From Leptolyngbya sp. KIOST-1 (GTDB lineage: Bacteria; Cyanobacteriota; Cyanobacteriia; Phormidesmidales; Phormidesmidaceae), in contig NZ_JQFA01000002.1 in the NCBI RefSeq assembly GCF_000763385.1, positions 62,001 to 126,000 of the forward strand: DNA of 64,000 nt, written 5' to 3'. Shown here one piece after another: positions 49,994 through 59,133 of the stretch. The notes under the pieces are model-generated. The model made no database searches and had not been told where the DNA came from. It was given only the letters and a program-made list of their open reading frames with translations. Made by a program: the position numbers and the translations under genes. Within the stretch, counting starts at the first letter, position 1. Every line of letters begins with the position of its first letter.

Positions 49994-50743
49994 ATGAGAA
50001 CTAACCAGCTTTCCCTTGATGCCTTGTGGGGGTTAGCACTATCTCAGGAGCATGTATTCAGCCCCAGTGACGTTGCTCATTTGCCAGAAGCCGCAAGACG
50101 GTATCTTGACCATGCGATCGCACCTGGAACTGTGATCGCATCAGCCGTGCGGCTCAAAATGCATGGTGAAATCAAACTCAAGAGCTGGATTCCCTTCACC
50201 GCAGAGCAAGTTGTCTGTTGGGATCGCGGCTTTATTTGGAGTGCCACCGCCTGGATGAACCGCTTACCCATTGTGGGATCAGATCGGATCATTGATAGCG
50301 TTGGGGCCATGCAGTGGAAGCTGTTGGGGCTGTTCCCGGTGATGACCGGAACCGGTGATGATATTACCCGATCGGCGGCGGGGCGCTTCCACACTGAGTT
50401 AATGCTGTTGCCATCGGCGCTTTGTCTGGGTGATGTGACCTGGAGTAGCCCAGAGGCCTCGCACCTCCATGCCAGTTTTATGGCCCAGGGTGAACAGGCA
50501 GAACTTGACTTGACCATTGACCAGGCAGGGCGACTCAAAACTGCGAAACTGCCTCGCTGGGGCAACCCAGACGGTGCGGAACAGCGCTATGTGGATTTCG
50601 GGGCGATTGTAGAAGAAGAAGGCACCTTCTGCGGCTACACGATTCCAACCCGTCTGCGGGTTGGGTGGTATTTTGGCACCGAGCGATTTGAGGCAGAAGG
50701 CGAGTTCTTCCGAGCCACCATTGATGATGCCATCTATCAGTAA
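49994..50743 (+). CDS. DUF6920/DUF6544-like protein
   Basis: 249 aa, ATG 49994. A large beta-barrel-like sequence: LPEAARRYLDHAIAPGTVIASAVRLKMHGEIKLKSWIPFTAEQVV, WSATAWMNRLPIVGSDRIIDSVGAM, and a C-terminal RVGWYFGTERFEAEGEFFRATID. The Pro-x-x-x-x-x-Tyr-x-x-x-x-(I/V)-x-x-G-x-x start is typical of the DUF6920 family. Probably a lipid or hydrophobe-binding protein; unproven. It is followed after 73 bp by the IS-disrupted peptidase gene. Confidence 0.6.
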   Translation: MRTNQLSLDALWGLALSQEHVFSPSDVAHLPEAARRYLDHAIAPGTVIASAVRLKMHGEIKLKSWIPFTAEQVVCWDRGFIWSATAWMNRLPIVGSDRIIDSVGAMQWKLLGLFPVMTGTGDDITRSAAGRFHTELMLLPSALCLGDVTWSSPEASHLHASFMAQGEQAELDLTIDQAGRLKTAKLPRWGNPDGAEQRYVDFGAIVEEEGTFCGYTIPTRLRVGWYFGTERFEAEGEFFRATIDDAIYQ

Positions 50744-50940
50744 TAGTTTCTAGTTTCAAAAAGTCCGATTTGAGGAAATCCGGGTTGATTAAAAAGATGT
50801 AATAACGAGGTCAGCGATGACGATCTTAATCCTGATCCAGATTCTGGTTCCCCTACTCTTAATTGGGTGGTTGGCCTTTGTGCCGCCTCGCAATCTGTTG
50901 GGTATTGGGATTCAATCTCTAATGACGGCGATCGCCCTGG

Positions 50941-52261
50941 CTGGTTGACTGACAAAACTAATCGGCGGCGTAGGAGTACGTGTGTATTTTGAACTCGATT
51001 CGATAGGTGCGCTGCTCATGCTGTTTGCGAGAGGCCATCGCGGGTTCAGGATCGCGGTTGTGGGTGAACCAGACATGACGGATGAGTGGCCACCCATTTT
51101 CTAGTGCGGTTTTCAGCCAATCCCATCCAATGCGGAAGTAGCTATTGCCGCGAAACCAATGGGGGTCAACCCAGCGCCGTTTGCCAGCGGCGACGACCTC
51201 GAGGCCTTGGGCGGTGACATAGAGGGTCGCGACGGCCAAGAGGAACCAAAGCCGGGAGAGGGCACAGAGGGAGCGAATTTCAGATTTTTGGAGATTCCAG
51301 CCGTTGGATTGGTCATCGAGAAAGGCCTCCTCAATGTCAAAGCGCAAGCCGTATTCCTCGAAGGTGTGCAGGCGGGTGGGTTCATCGCTGACGATGGCCC
51401 AGAACTCGCCATTGAGGTTGTTATAGCCAAAGGCAATATGCACCGGGCCGTACCACTCCCCTTTGTGGAGCTTCACGGTGTGCCAACAGAGGGCCTCCCC
51501 CCGCTGAAGACGAATGTCCTTCAATCGACACCACCCGTGACCGGCCCGCCAAATCCAGGTATCGCGCTTGATGCGGATGCGGTAGTGCCACCCGAGTTCA
51601 GCCGTAATCGCGCTCATAGCATCGGTGTGAATGAAGCCCCGGTCAGCCAGCACGACCACCTTCACTCCCTGGGGCAATCGGTGGGCGGCTTGGTAGAGCA
51701 TCTCCTGATACTCGTCGAAGGCCACAGACGCACTGCGGTGCTGGAGCACCCGCCAGACCACGGGCAACGCCCGGCCTCGATGCACCACCGCTAGCCGAAT
51801 CAGGCAATACTCATCCCAGAACAGCGAGGTGTCCAAGCTCAGATATAAACAGTCCTCATCCCAATGGGCTAATGCCTCCTGAATCAAGGGCTTGTACAGG
51901 CGATGGACGTTGATACGGCTATTGTGCAGCCAGCGGCTGAGCCGTCGTTGTTTACTTTGCGCCTGCACCCCTCGACACGGCACATAGGGCAGCCAGCGCG
52001 TCAGGTTGATTTCTCCACGCTGGAGCAAGGCCACTACCATCCACAGGCAGGTCGTCAGATGGCTACGATGCGCCCAGGACACCGATTGACCCAACCAGGC
52101 ATTCAGGGCATTGTAGAGAGGGGAGTTTTTTTCACAGCATCTACGCTTTTGAGTGGTATCTAAGCTTAGAACGCTGGCTCCCCACTTCTTCCTCCAATCC
52201 CTGAAACTACCGCGCCACAAGCTGTTCAGCAGCTCTCAGGAAACTTTTGTCAGTCAAAGAG
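50941..52261. mobile_element. IS4-like insertion sequence, 1321 bp, 9-bp target duplication
   Basis: Left end CTGGTTGACTGACAAAACT and the complement of the right end CTCTTTGACTGACAAAAGT match at 16 of 19 bases. TCGCCCTGG is duplicated at 50932-50940 and 52262-52270. A single DDE transposase fills the element on the minus strand. CT(G)-type ends and 9-bp duplications are IS4-family traits (as in IS10/IS50). A complete-looking copy, recent enough to keep an exact duplication. Confidence 0.9.
50958..52220 (-). CDS. IS4-like DDE transposase
   Basis: 420 aa from a TTG at 52220; the true start could be a little further inside. The DDE acids are visible: LYLSLDTSLFWD (first Asp), VVVLADRGFIH (second Asp in the DRGF context) and YGLRFDIEEAFLDD (Glu in a Y-x2-R-x3-E arrangement), with a long beta-strand insertion between the second Asp and the Glu. 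This is the IS4-superfamily RNase H-like layout. The N-terminal helical DNA-binding part (NALNAWLGQSVSWAHRSHLTTCLW) is present. The gene looks intact, and it should also act on MITEs with the same ends in this window. Confidence 0.88.
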   Translation of the reverse strand: MWRGSFRDWRKKWGASVLSLDTTQKRRCCEKNSPLYNALNAWLGQSVSWAHRSHLTTCLWMVVALLQRGEINLTRWLPYVPCRGVQAQSKQRRLSRWLHNSRINVHRLYKPLIQEALAHWDEDCLYLSLDTSLFWDEYCLIRLAVVHRGRALPVVWRVLQHRSASVAFDEYQEMLYQAAHRLPQGVKVVVLADRGFIHTDAMSAITAELGWHYRIRIKRDTWIWRAGHGWCRLKDIRLQRGEALCWHTVKLHKGEWYGPVHIAFGYNNLNGEFWAIVSDEPTRLHTFEEYGLRFDIEEAFLDDQSNGWNLQKSEIRSLCALSRLWFLLAVATLYVTAQGLEVVAAGKRRWVDPHWFRGNSYFRIGWDWLKTALENGWPLIRHVWFTHNRDPEPAMASRKQHEQRTYRIEFKIHTYSYAAD

Positions 52262-53227
52262 TCGCCCTGGTCATGATCGCCCGTATGGGTATCTGGATTT
52301 TTCCACCCTGGTGGACGCCTTATCTCTATGGAGTGCTATTTGTGCTGGCGTTGGGGCTGGGGTTTCTGAGGCAACAGCCCAAGCGCCGCATGCCATTGAG
52401 CTGGCCGGGGTGGGTGATGATTGTGGGCTTCGTCGCCTTTGGGCTGTACGCAGGCAATGAGGCGGTGCTCAGTTGGACGGGGCAGTTTCCTGCGGCTGCA
52501 ACCGCTGTCGACCTTACCTTTCCGCTGCGGGGTGACAATTTTCTGATCGTCAATGGCGGTAGCAATATTCGCATCAATGCTCACCTAAAAACCTTAGACG
52601 AGTCAGTACCGCGTTTTCGAGCCTATCGGGGCCAAAGTTACGGTACCGATATCATTCAGGTTAATCGGTGGGGGTTGCGATCGCCCGGCATCGTTCCTAA
52701 GCACCCTGCGGAGTACTTGATCTACGGTGCGCCAGTGTTTGCTCCCTGTGCAGGGCAGGTGGTGCAGGCGATTGACGGCTTCCCAGATATGACCATCCCA
52801 GAGATTGACCTGATCAACCGGGCTGGAAATCATGTGATTCTGCGCTGCGGCGCGTACGAGGTCATCCTGGTCCATTTTCGTCCCCAGAGTCTCTTGGTGC
52901 AATCGGGCATGGCTGTTGCCGTCGGGGACGCCATTGCCGAGGTTGGCAATTCTGGGGCCAGCGGCGAACCCCACCTTCATATTCACGCCCAGCGATCGGG
53001 CTCTTTAGCTATGCCCCTGTCCGGCGACCCATTGCCGGTGCGCTTCAATGGCCGTTTTCTCACTCGCAGCGATCGTGTGACCACGCCCCCCTTTAGAGAC
53101 TGAACCATGACTCAGGCACAATCCGCCCAACTCAAAGAACTGGACAGAGATGCCTGGGTCGCTCAGGCGATCGCCTGAGGCTGTGCTGGTTTGAGCGTAT
53201 TTCATCCCATTACTTAGGTTCTATATT

Positions 53228-53821
53228 GTGGCGCTTATTGCATTTCTCTTTTTATTGGTTGGCCCTGCGATCGCCACAATCGCATTTTTCCGAAGGCTTT
53301 CGACCCGCGGGCACTTGTTTTTGTTGAGCCTTTGCGTCGTCTATGGAATTTCTCCGTTTCTCCTGACTTGGGGCGCATTCGGATCGGCTAAGCGCTTTGG
53401 TTGCTCGGCAGAGGCAATCCGCTTTCGCTGTCCTTCCCCAGTTTGGCTGGGAGACGTTATTTCTGGGCTAGCGATGGCGCACTGGCTGGCAATTTTTGCC
53501 ATTCCATCCGCGATTTTAGGCGTGATCGGGTTGCTGATTTCCGGAATTTTACAACATCGGCGATCGCGAACTACAGGCGGCACTTCGGGCGAAACCCCTG
53601 CTGTTTTTTACCGGAGTCGCCACCACAAAGTAATTGCAGGCGTCTGTTCAGCTCTCGCCCAGCGTTGGCATCAGCCTCTTGCAGTGATCCGGATCGTCAC
53701 GGTTGTTTTAGCGATCGTCATCCCTGGATTTATTTTTCTGTACCTGTGGTGTTGGTTGGCGTTCTCAATCGAGCCGCGATTACAGCAACAAGTCGACGTC
53801 AAAGGAGATAGTGGAAAATGA
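53228..53821 (+). CDS. PspC-domain membrane protein
   Basis: 197 aa, GTG start at 53228. The N-terminal two-thirds have three hydrophobic segments (ALIAFLFLLVGPAIATIAFF; LFLLSLCVVYGISPFLLTWG; WLAIFAIPSAILGVIGLLIS). The C-terminal 60 residues are a PspC domain: FYRSRHHKVIAGVCSALAQRW then VIRIVTVVLAIVIPGFIFLYLWCWLAF. PspC proteins sense or signal membrane stress. Its stop overlaps the following CPBP protease by 4 bp (ATGA), giving a tight envelope-stress operon. Confidence 0.8.
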   Translation: MALIAFLFLLVGPAIATIAFFRRLSTRGHLFLLSLCVVYGISPFLLTWGAFGSAKRFGCSAEAIRFRCPSPVWLGDVISGLAMAHWLAIFAIPSAILGVIGLLISGILQHRRSRTTGGTSGETPAVFYRSRHHKVIAGVCSALAQRWHQPLAVIRIVTVVLAIVIPGFIFLYLWCWLAFSIEPRLQQQVDVKGDSGK

Positions 53822-54606
53822 GAAAATATCCTGTTACCTGGTTTTATGTCCTGGCCTTTGGTATTTCATGGATTGGCATGGTATCAGTGGTCTTAGCCTC
53901 GCGAGATATTGCCCCACTTTACCGCACTTACTTCCTAGTTCTTTCCATCTTTTATGCCATTGGCCCTGCACTTGCGGCTGTGATTGTGGCACAGGTGGCG
54001 TATGGTTGGGCAGGGGTTGGAGATTTGCTCAAGGGACTGATCCGATGGCGGGTTGCCCCAGTTTGGTATGTCGTCGCAGTGCTGGGGCCTGCGGTTCTTC
54101 TCATTACAGCGCAAGTTATCACAAGATTACTGGGCTTGTCCGTAACCATCACCATGCCACCAGCCGTTCTATCTCCCTATGTCATTTTCAGTTTCACGGT
54201 CAATTTCCTCGCCAATACCTGCGAAGAAATTGGGTGGCGTGGCTTTGCCTTACCACGCTTGCAAAAACGACATAATGCCTTGGTTTCTACTCTGATTGTG
54301 GGCACATTATGGGGGTTATGGCATTTACCACTTTTCTTTTTGTCGGGTGCGATGTCTGAGTACCCTTTTCTCTGGTTTATCAGCATCGTGGCAGATGCTT
54401 TTGTATACACCTGGATTTACAACAGTACTAAAGGCAATATTTTGCTAGTGGCGCTTTTGCATGGTTCAGGGAATATTTTTGGCGCATTTATACCTGGGGT
54501 ATCCCCTATCGCATACGCTCTTGTAAATTGTGTGGTGGCTATTATCCTGATTGCAGTGTTTGGAAAAGCAAGTCTCTCTCGCCAAAAACGGGTTTATGCG
54601 GGCTAA
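53818..54606 (+). CDS. CPBP-family intramembrane glutamic endopeptidase
   Basis: 262 aa with seven or eight hydrophobic helices. The ABI/CAAX motifs are NTCEEIGWRGFALPRLQ (EExxxR with paired Glu) and GTLWGLWHLPLFF (FxxxH/WHLP), plus a third helix LLVALLHGSGNIFG with a His. These carry the catalytic Glu/His residues of Rce1-like proteases. Members cleave lipidated or bacteriocin-type peptides or give bacteriocin immunity. Coupled to PspC and followed 19 bp later by a second CPBP gene. Confidence 0.85.
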   Translation: MRKYPVTWFYVLAFGISWIGMVSVVLASRDIAPLYRTYFLVLSIFYAIGPALAAVIVAQVAYGWAGVGDLLKGLIRWRVAPVWYVVAVLGPAVLLITAQVITRLLGLSVTITMPPAVLSPYVIFSFTVNFLANTCEEIGWRGFALPRLQKRHNALVSTLIVGTLWGLWHLPLFFLSGAMSEYPFLWFISIVADAFVYTWIYNSTKGNILLVALLHGSGNIFGAFIPGVSPIAYALVNCVVAIILIAVFGKASLSRQKRVYAG

Positions 54607-54625
54607 TAATAGGTCAATAACACCA

Positions 54626-55444
54626 ATGACACATCGCAATAAATTTGGCTTTTACCCGCGCCTTTTGGCATTCTTTGCTTTGGCGTTTGCTTGGTCTTGG
54701 ATCTGCTGGCTGCTGTTTGCGGTTGTCAGACCTCAGTTGCCCACTTTAGGTATGGTGCTGTTTTTCGCGGGGAGTTTTGGCCCTGGTATCGCGGCGATCG
54801 CAGTGGTGAGGTATTCCAGTGGACAGGATGGGCTGCATCGTTGGCTCAGGCGATCGCTGCAATGGCGGGTTGGCTGGCGTTGGCTAGCACTCTCGTTTTT
54901 CTTGCCCCTGGCGGTCATGGGATTGGCCGCCGCTGGGCACATCGCCTTGGGCGGCACGATCGCTCCGTCCCCCGCATCCGGGCGTGTGCTCCTAGCCGTG
55001 GTGAACTTTGGGCTGGTGCTGGTGCTGGGCGGCCCGCTGGGTGAGGAATTTGGCTGGCGAGGGTATGCATTGCCTGTTTTGCAAGAGCGCTATAGCTGGC
55101 GCGTGGCTAGCCTTGTGTTGGGCATGGTGTGGGGCGCGTGGCACCTGCCACTGTTTTATATGGCCGACACGGCGCAAAGTCACATTCCAGCTGGGCTATT
55201 TATGGTGAGCACAGTAGCTCTATCGGTGCTGTTTGCCTGGCTATTTAACCATACCGAAGGGAGTGTGTTGCCTGCTCTCGTGCTGCATACTGCGGTCAAT
55301 GCTTGGGCCTGGGTCATACCGGTCATGGTGATGCCGGATGGTAGTAATCTACGACCCTATGGGCTGGCAGTAGGACTGCTTGTGGCGATCGCCCTCGGTC
55401 TATTGTGCGATGCGGAACCCCGCCTGCCCATGCAACTAGAGTAG
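54626..55444 (+). CDS. second CPBP-family intramembrane protease
   Basis: 272 aa from ATG 54626; an earlier in-frame ATG at 54596 overlaps the previous gene. Motif 1 is GEEFGWRGYALPVLQ, motif 2 VWGAWHLPLFYMAD, and motif 3 ALVLHTAVNAWAW. Same topology as its neighbour but clearly diverged, with GC-rich codons. Tandem CPBP genes suggest duplication. Convergent with the DUF2254 gene, 33 bp away. Confidence 0.85.
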   Translation: MTHRNKFGFYPRLLAFFALAFAWSWICWLLFAVVRPQLPTLGMVLFFAGSFGPGIAAIAVVRYSSGQDGLHRWLRRSLQWRVGWRWLALSFFLPLAVMGLAAAGHIALGGTIAPSPASGRVLLAVVNFGLVLVLGGPLGEEFGWRGYALPVLQERYSWRVASLVLGMVWGAWHLPLFYMADTAQSHIPAGLFMVSTVALSVLFAWLFNHTEGSVLPALVLHTAVNAWAWVIPVMVMPDGSNLRPYGLAVGLLVAIALGLLCDAEPRLPMQLE

Positions 55445-55477
55445 CGGGCTTACAACCTGCAACTCAGATCACTTTCC

Positions 55478-56800
55478 TTAGAGCTGCTCGATCGCACGGA
55501 TAGTGGCTGCGTATTGCGTTTGAATATCCTGGCGGTCGAGGGCTTCGGCGATGGCATCCTGGCTGCCGCGCTCAATCATCTGGGCCTGGCGGCGGAGGGC
55601 GGCGCGGTCGGCGGGGCGGTAGGTGAAGGGGGCAATGACGGCGATCGCCTCCAGCAGCCGCAGGGTCACCGCCACGCTCGATCGCCCATTCTGCCGAATC
55701 TGGTTGAAGGCGGCATCGGTGACATCGACAAAGGTCAGGGATGGCAGCGCCAATCGCAGCTGGGCTTGGTCGTCGGAGCGGTAGGGCGAGGGGATGTCGC
55801 GCCGGGCCAGTTGGCACAGGGTGGCGCTAATTTGGTCGATGCAGCGAACGGCGGTAAAGGGATCGTTGATGCCTGGGGACAGGGCTCGCACCGCAATCTC
55901 CACCAGCTGGTTGATGGAAAATTCCAGATCCTGCTGGTTGGTGCGTTTAGATCCCAGCACAAAGGCCTTCTCAATCTGGGCGGTCAGCGGCTTATTGACC
56001 TTGTCTTTGGGGAAGACCCGCGCCAGTTCGCTACCCTGCACCACGAAGCGACCGGCCCGCGACTGCACCTGAATCACCAGGTCGTGCTCCGTGGCGATCT
56101 GCACCAGCTGGCCCTGATCAATCGCCTGAAGATAGCCGTCATCTTTGGCGTTGACGGGGTAGGAGTGGCGGTTAAAGTCGGCGGGCATATCGGCGGCTGG
56201 CTGACTGGAGAAGCTGTGCTCGGTGGTTTCAGGAAACAGCCGCTGGATGGCCGCCTCCAAGTCTTCGCCGACGGCTTTGATAATGTTGTCGACCTGAATG
56301 GATGAGGCGGCGTGGTGCAGAAAATAAATCAGCACGCCGATGCTGGCGATCGCCAGGACAAGGGCACAGGTGACCGCCACATGGGGCACAAACTCGCGCC
56401 CCTCGGACTCATTCACCGTGCGCAGCACCATCAGGCAGTACACAAAGGTGGAAATGAACGTGCCCAGCACCACCTGGTTGCCGGTATCCTGCATAAAATT
56501 GCGCAGCAGCCGCGGCCCAAACTGGGACGAGGCCAGCTGGAGCGCCACGATGGTGATGGAAAAGGCGGTGGTGGCCACGCTCACCATCGACCCTGCGATC
56601 GCCGAGAGCACCGCCCGCGACCCGCTTGGCCCCAGGGAATACACCCAGCTCACATTGCTGATGATGTCAGGCTTGAGGCGGTGGTCGAGACCAATGGTAA
56701 AAAACGACAGCCCAATGGCCAGACCGACCATGAGCGACGGCACAAACCAAAAGCTAGCGTTGAGGGAATCCCACCATTTGCCTAACTTTGCCGATTCCAT
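55478..56800 (-). CDS. DUF2254 family membrane protein
   Basis: 440 aa from the ATG at 56800, 13 codons after an earlier ATG. The N-terminal half has four membrane helices (ASFWFVPSLMVGLAIGLSFF; VLSAIAGSMVSVATTAFSITIVAL; LGTFISTFVYCLMVL; TCALVLAIASIGVLIYFLHHAA). The family blocks SRAVLSAIAGSM and ALQLASSQFGPRLLRNFMQD are present. The cytosolic C-terminal half includes SPGINDPFTAVRCIDQ and carries no catalytic motif. DUF2254 proteins are uncharacterised, possibly channels. Confidence 0.88.
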   Translation of the reverse strand: MESAKLGKWWDSLNASFWFVPSLMVGLAIGLSFFTIGLDHRLKPDIISNVSWVYSLGPSGSRAVLSAIAGSMVSVATTAFSITIVALQLASSQFGPRLLRNFMQDTGNQVVLGTFISTFVYCLMVLRTVNESEGREFVPHVAVTCALVLAIASIGVLIYFLHHAASSIQVDNIIKAVGEDLEAAIQRLFPETTEHSFSSQPAADMPADFNRHSYPVNAKDDGYLQAIDQGQLVQIATEHDLVIQVQSRAGRFVVQGSELARVFPKDKVNKPLTAQIEKAFVLGSKRTNQQDLEFSINQLVEIAVRALSPGINDPFTAVRCIDQISATLCQLARRDIPSPYRSDDQAQLRLALPSLTFVDVTDAAFNQIRQNGRSSVAVTLRLLEAIAVIAPFTYRPADRAALRRQAQMIERGSQDAIAEALDRQDIQTQYAATIRAIEQL

Positions 56801-56988
56801 CAAACGTCCAGCCTCCTGAGGGCGTGCCTTAATTATCAAGGAAAGAATTGAAGAAAATTGCTACGTTTTCAACTAAATCAATCAATTCAAACCGGGCTCA
56901 AACCGTAGCTCAACCCCTCCTACAGCATAATTTACGTAACCGCTAATCGGCTAATTCGTCAACCGCAAAACTGCGAGGGAGACCAGCC

Positions 56989-57165
56989 ATGCCCCGCCTT
57001 ATCGGTAAACAGTCAAACAACAGTTGGTACATGACTCTGGTGGTAATCGCAGCGATCGCAACCGCTGGATCGTTGGAATATCTCGGCGTGATTGACGTCA
57101 TTCCTGGGTTCGGCAGTGAGCGATCGCCCTGGGGTCAACCGTCGCTACAGCGCGATCGCCCCTAG
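56989..57165 (+). CDS. small single-pass membrane protein
   Basis: 58 aa: a charged start (MPRLIGKQSNNS), one helix (WYMTLVVIAAIATAGSLEYLG) and a polar tail rich in Arg/Pro (QPSLQRDRP). GAGGGAGA lies 6 nt upstream of the ATG, a strong ribosome site. No family known to me. It is isolated between DUF2254 (divergent) and the palindromic repeat copy D. Confidence 0.6.
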   Translation: MPRLIGKQSNNSWYMTLVVIAAIATAGSLEYLGVIDVIPGFGSERSPWGQPSLQRDRP

Positions 57166-57255
57166 CGCATTCCATGAATCTCCGGGGTGATACCCCATGG
57201 CCAAGGTCATGTTTAGCACCAACCCAGGCACACAACCCCAACTCTCCACCGATAC

Positions 57256-57335
57256 CCCCAGGGGCATCGCCCCTGGGAATATTGCAGTGCAATGTCCCTA
57301 CAGATCGGGGATGTTCAGATTAGAATTTGGCATCA
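57256..57335. repeat. palindromic repeat copy D
   Basis: CCCCAGGGGCATCGCCCCTGG is followed by ATTGCAGTGCAATGTCCCTAC, then the family tail ATCGGGG, GTTCAGAT and AATTTGG. It is expanded by an extra palindrome compared with copies A-C. It lies in the 5' leader of the PRC-barrel gene. Confidence 0.6.
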
Positions 57336-57386
57336 CTTAATCAACACCGTTTAATCAAAATTCACTTAAAAAAGGACTTCTACATC

Positions 57387-59096
57387 ATGTTTAAAGGTAG
57401 AGACGTGATCGGTAAAACCATCGTCTCCTACGACGTTGGGGAAAAGTTTGATGTGGTGAAAGACCTGATTTTTGACCAAGAAAGCCACCAGCTGCTGGGC
57501 TTTTTGGTGCGGGAGGGGGGCTGGCTGAAGCGCGCCCAGGTGCTGCTGCTCGGCGACGTGCAGGCGATCGGCGTCGATGCGGTGATCACCTCCTCCCAGG
57601 GGGCGATCGCCAATGCCCACCGGCTGCCGGATGTCGGCCCCATTATCCACCACAACACCATTCTCAAGGGCACCCGCCTGCTCACCCTGGATGGCCGCGA
57701 TCTGGGGGTGATTGTCGATCTGTACTTCGATGAGACCAATGGCCGGGTGGAGGGCTACGAGGTGTCGGGCGGGCTGTTTGCCGATGCCTACTCGGGGCGA
57801 TCCTTTGTGCCCGCCGTTGACACCCTCAAGATTGGCCGCGATGTGGCCTTTGTGCCCGTCGCCACCGCCCAGCTAATGGAAGAGCAGGTGGGCGGCCTGC
57901 GGGGGGCGATGCAGACCGTCGGCGACCAGCTGCAGGAGGGTGCCCAGGTGACGGGCGATCGCCTCCAGGAGCTGGGTCAGCGCACGGGTGAGCAGCTGCA
58001 GGCCACCGCCCAGCTCACGGGCGATACCCTGCGAGAGATGGGACACACCGCAGGCGACAGGTTCCAGGCAACGGCCCAGGGGGCGGGCGAACGACTCCAC
58101 GAGTTTGGGGAGACCGCCAGCGATCGCCTTCAAGCCGCCACCCAGGCCACGGGCGAGACCCTACACGAAATGGGGCAAACCGCCAGCGATCGGTTCCAAG
58201 AAAGCGCTCAACTCACCAACGAGCGCCTCCAGGATCTAGGTCGCTATGCCAACGAAACTGCCCAGGACCTGGCCCCACCCCTGCACGGACTGGGCCGCAC
58301 CACGGCAGCCGCCATGACCAACGCCATCATCGATCCGGCAGCGCAAAAAGCCTTTGTCACCGGCAAAGTCGCCAACCGCGAGGTGATCACCCCCACGGGC
58401 AGCCTGTTTGCCCTCCAGGGACAGCACATCACCCACGAACTAGCCGATGCCGCCGAGTTCCTGGGCATTCTCGATGACCTCTACCGCGCCGTGGGGGGCA
58501 GCTGGACGGTGCCCCTGGAGGCCAAGCTGACAGCGGCGGTGGCCAGGGTCACGGTAGAGCAGGCCGAGGGCAGGCGATCGCAGCACCTGGTGCGCAATGA
58601 ATCCGGCTCGATTTTGGTGGCACCGGGGCAAATTGTCACCCCGGCGGTGATTGAGCGGGCTAAGTTCTATCATCGCGAGGATTCGCTGCTGCAAGCGGTG
58701 GGCCTGTCGGCGGGCGCTGCCCTTCAGGGCAGCGCCGGGCAGGCGGCGGCGGGTGCGGGCGATCGCCTGCAAAACACCGGCAGCCAGCTCCAGGCCGAGG
58801 CCAGGGGGCTGTGGCACCAGGTGCAGCAGACCGCCAGCGCCCTGCAGCACCGCAGCGCCCAGGCCATGGAAGCCAGACGCATCCAGGCGGCCCTGGGGCG
58901 ACCCGTGACCCGCGTCATTTTGGATCAGCAGGATGAGGTGATCCTGAATGTGGGCGAGCTGATTACCCACCAGGCGATCGCCCGCGCCCGCCAGGCCCAG
59001 GTGCTGGATCTGCTGCTCAACTCGGTCTACACCGGCAGCCCTCAGCTCTCCCTGGACGACCTGCGCGCTCCCCAGTCGGGAATTGCCGCACTGTAA
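57387..59096 (+). CDS. PRC-barrel protein with LEA-like repeats
   Basis: 569 aa from ATG 57387 with AAAGGA upstream. Two PRC-barrel domains (FKGRDVIGKTIVSYDVGEKFDVVKDLIFD, about 1-75; ILKGTRLLTLDGRDLGVIVDLYFD, about 90-165) precede about ten amphipathic repeats of the type GDRLQELGQRTGEQLQATAQ (about 175-290), similar to LEA/apolipoprotein repeats. The C-terminal third has further PRC-like segments (VTRVILDQQDEVILNVGELITH). The repeats probably coat membranes or protect during drying. It stands at the head of the stress-protein cluster. Confidence 0.8.
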   Translation: MFKGRDVIGKTIVSYDVGEKFDVVKDLIFDQESHQLLGFLVREGGWLKRAQVLLLGDVQAIGVDAVITSSQGAIANAHRLPDVGPIIHHNTILKGTRLLTLDGRDLGVIVDLYFDETNGRVEGYEVSGGLFADAYSGRSFVPAVDTLKIGRDVAFVPVATAQLMEEQVGGLRGAMQTVGDQLQEGAQVTGDRLQELGQRTGEQLQATAQLTGDTLREMGHTAGDRFQATAQGAGERLHEFGETASDRLQAATQATGETLHEMGQTASDRFQESAQLTNERLQDLGRYANETAQDLAPPLHGLGRTTAAAMTNAIIDPAAQKAFVTGKVANREVITPTGSLFALQGQHITHELADAAEFLGILDDLYRAVGGSWTVPLEAKLTAAVARVTVEQAEGRRSQHLVRNESGSILVAPGQIVTPAVIERAKFYHREDSLLQAVGLSAGAALQGSAGQAAAGAGDRLQNTGSQLQAEARGLWHQVQQTASALQHRSAQAMEARRIQAALGRPVTRVILDQQDEVILNVGELITHQAIARARQAQVLDLLLNSVYTGSPQLSLDDLRAPQSGIAAL

Positions 59097-59133
59097 CGTC
59101 ATCGACAGCGACCATGACAAGGATTGAACCCGC

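Larger units (their letters stand above)
50817..53103 (+). pseudogene. M23-type peptidase membrane protein gene disrupted by an IS
   Basis: The 5' part (50817-50940) encodes MTILILIQILVPLLLIGW and more, a membrane start. The 3' part (from 52262 on) reads VMIARMGIWIFPPWW, further membrane helices, then a LytM/M23 domain: YGAPVFAPCAGQVVQ, NHVILRCGAYEVILVHF, SGMAVAVGDAIAEVGNSG, EPHLHIHAQ. Deleting the IS and one 9-bp copy joins ATC GCC CTG GTC ATG in frame, giving one continuous product. M23 proteins cut peptidoglycan or act as scaffolds in division. The present allele is split, so probably inactive unless the 3' part starts internally. Confidence 0.85.

Noticed and set aside
53107..53178. Short frame MTQAQSAQLKEL... 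after the peptidase
   Set aside because: Only 23 codons, no ribosome site or family; at most a degraded remnant.
55514..56305. Plus-strand open frame opposite DUF2254
   Set aside because: Antisense shadow; low-complexity, no motifs.
57880..58260. Tandem repeats that might be a CRISPR or minisatellite
   Set aside because: They are the codon-level trace of the amphipathic repeats of the PRC-barrel protein; spacing is in codons and units are degenerate.
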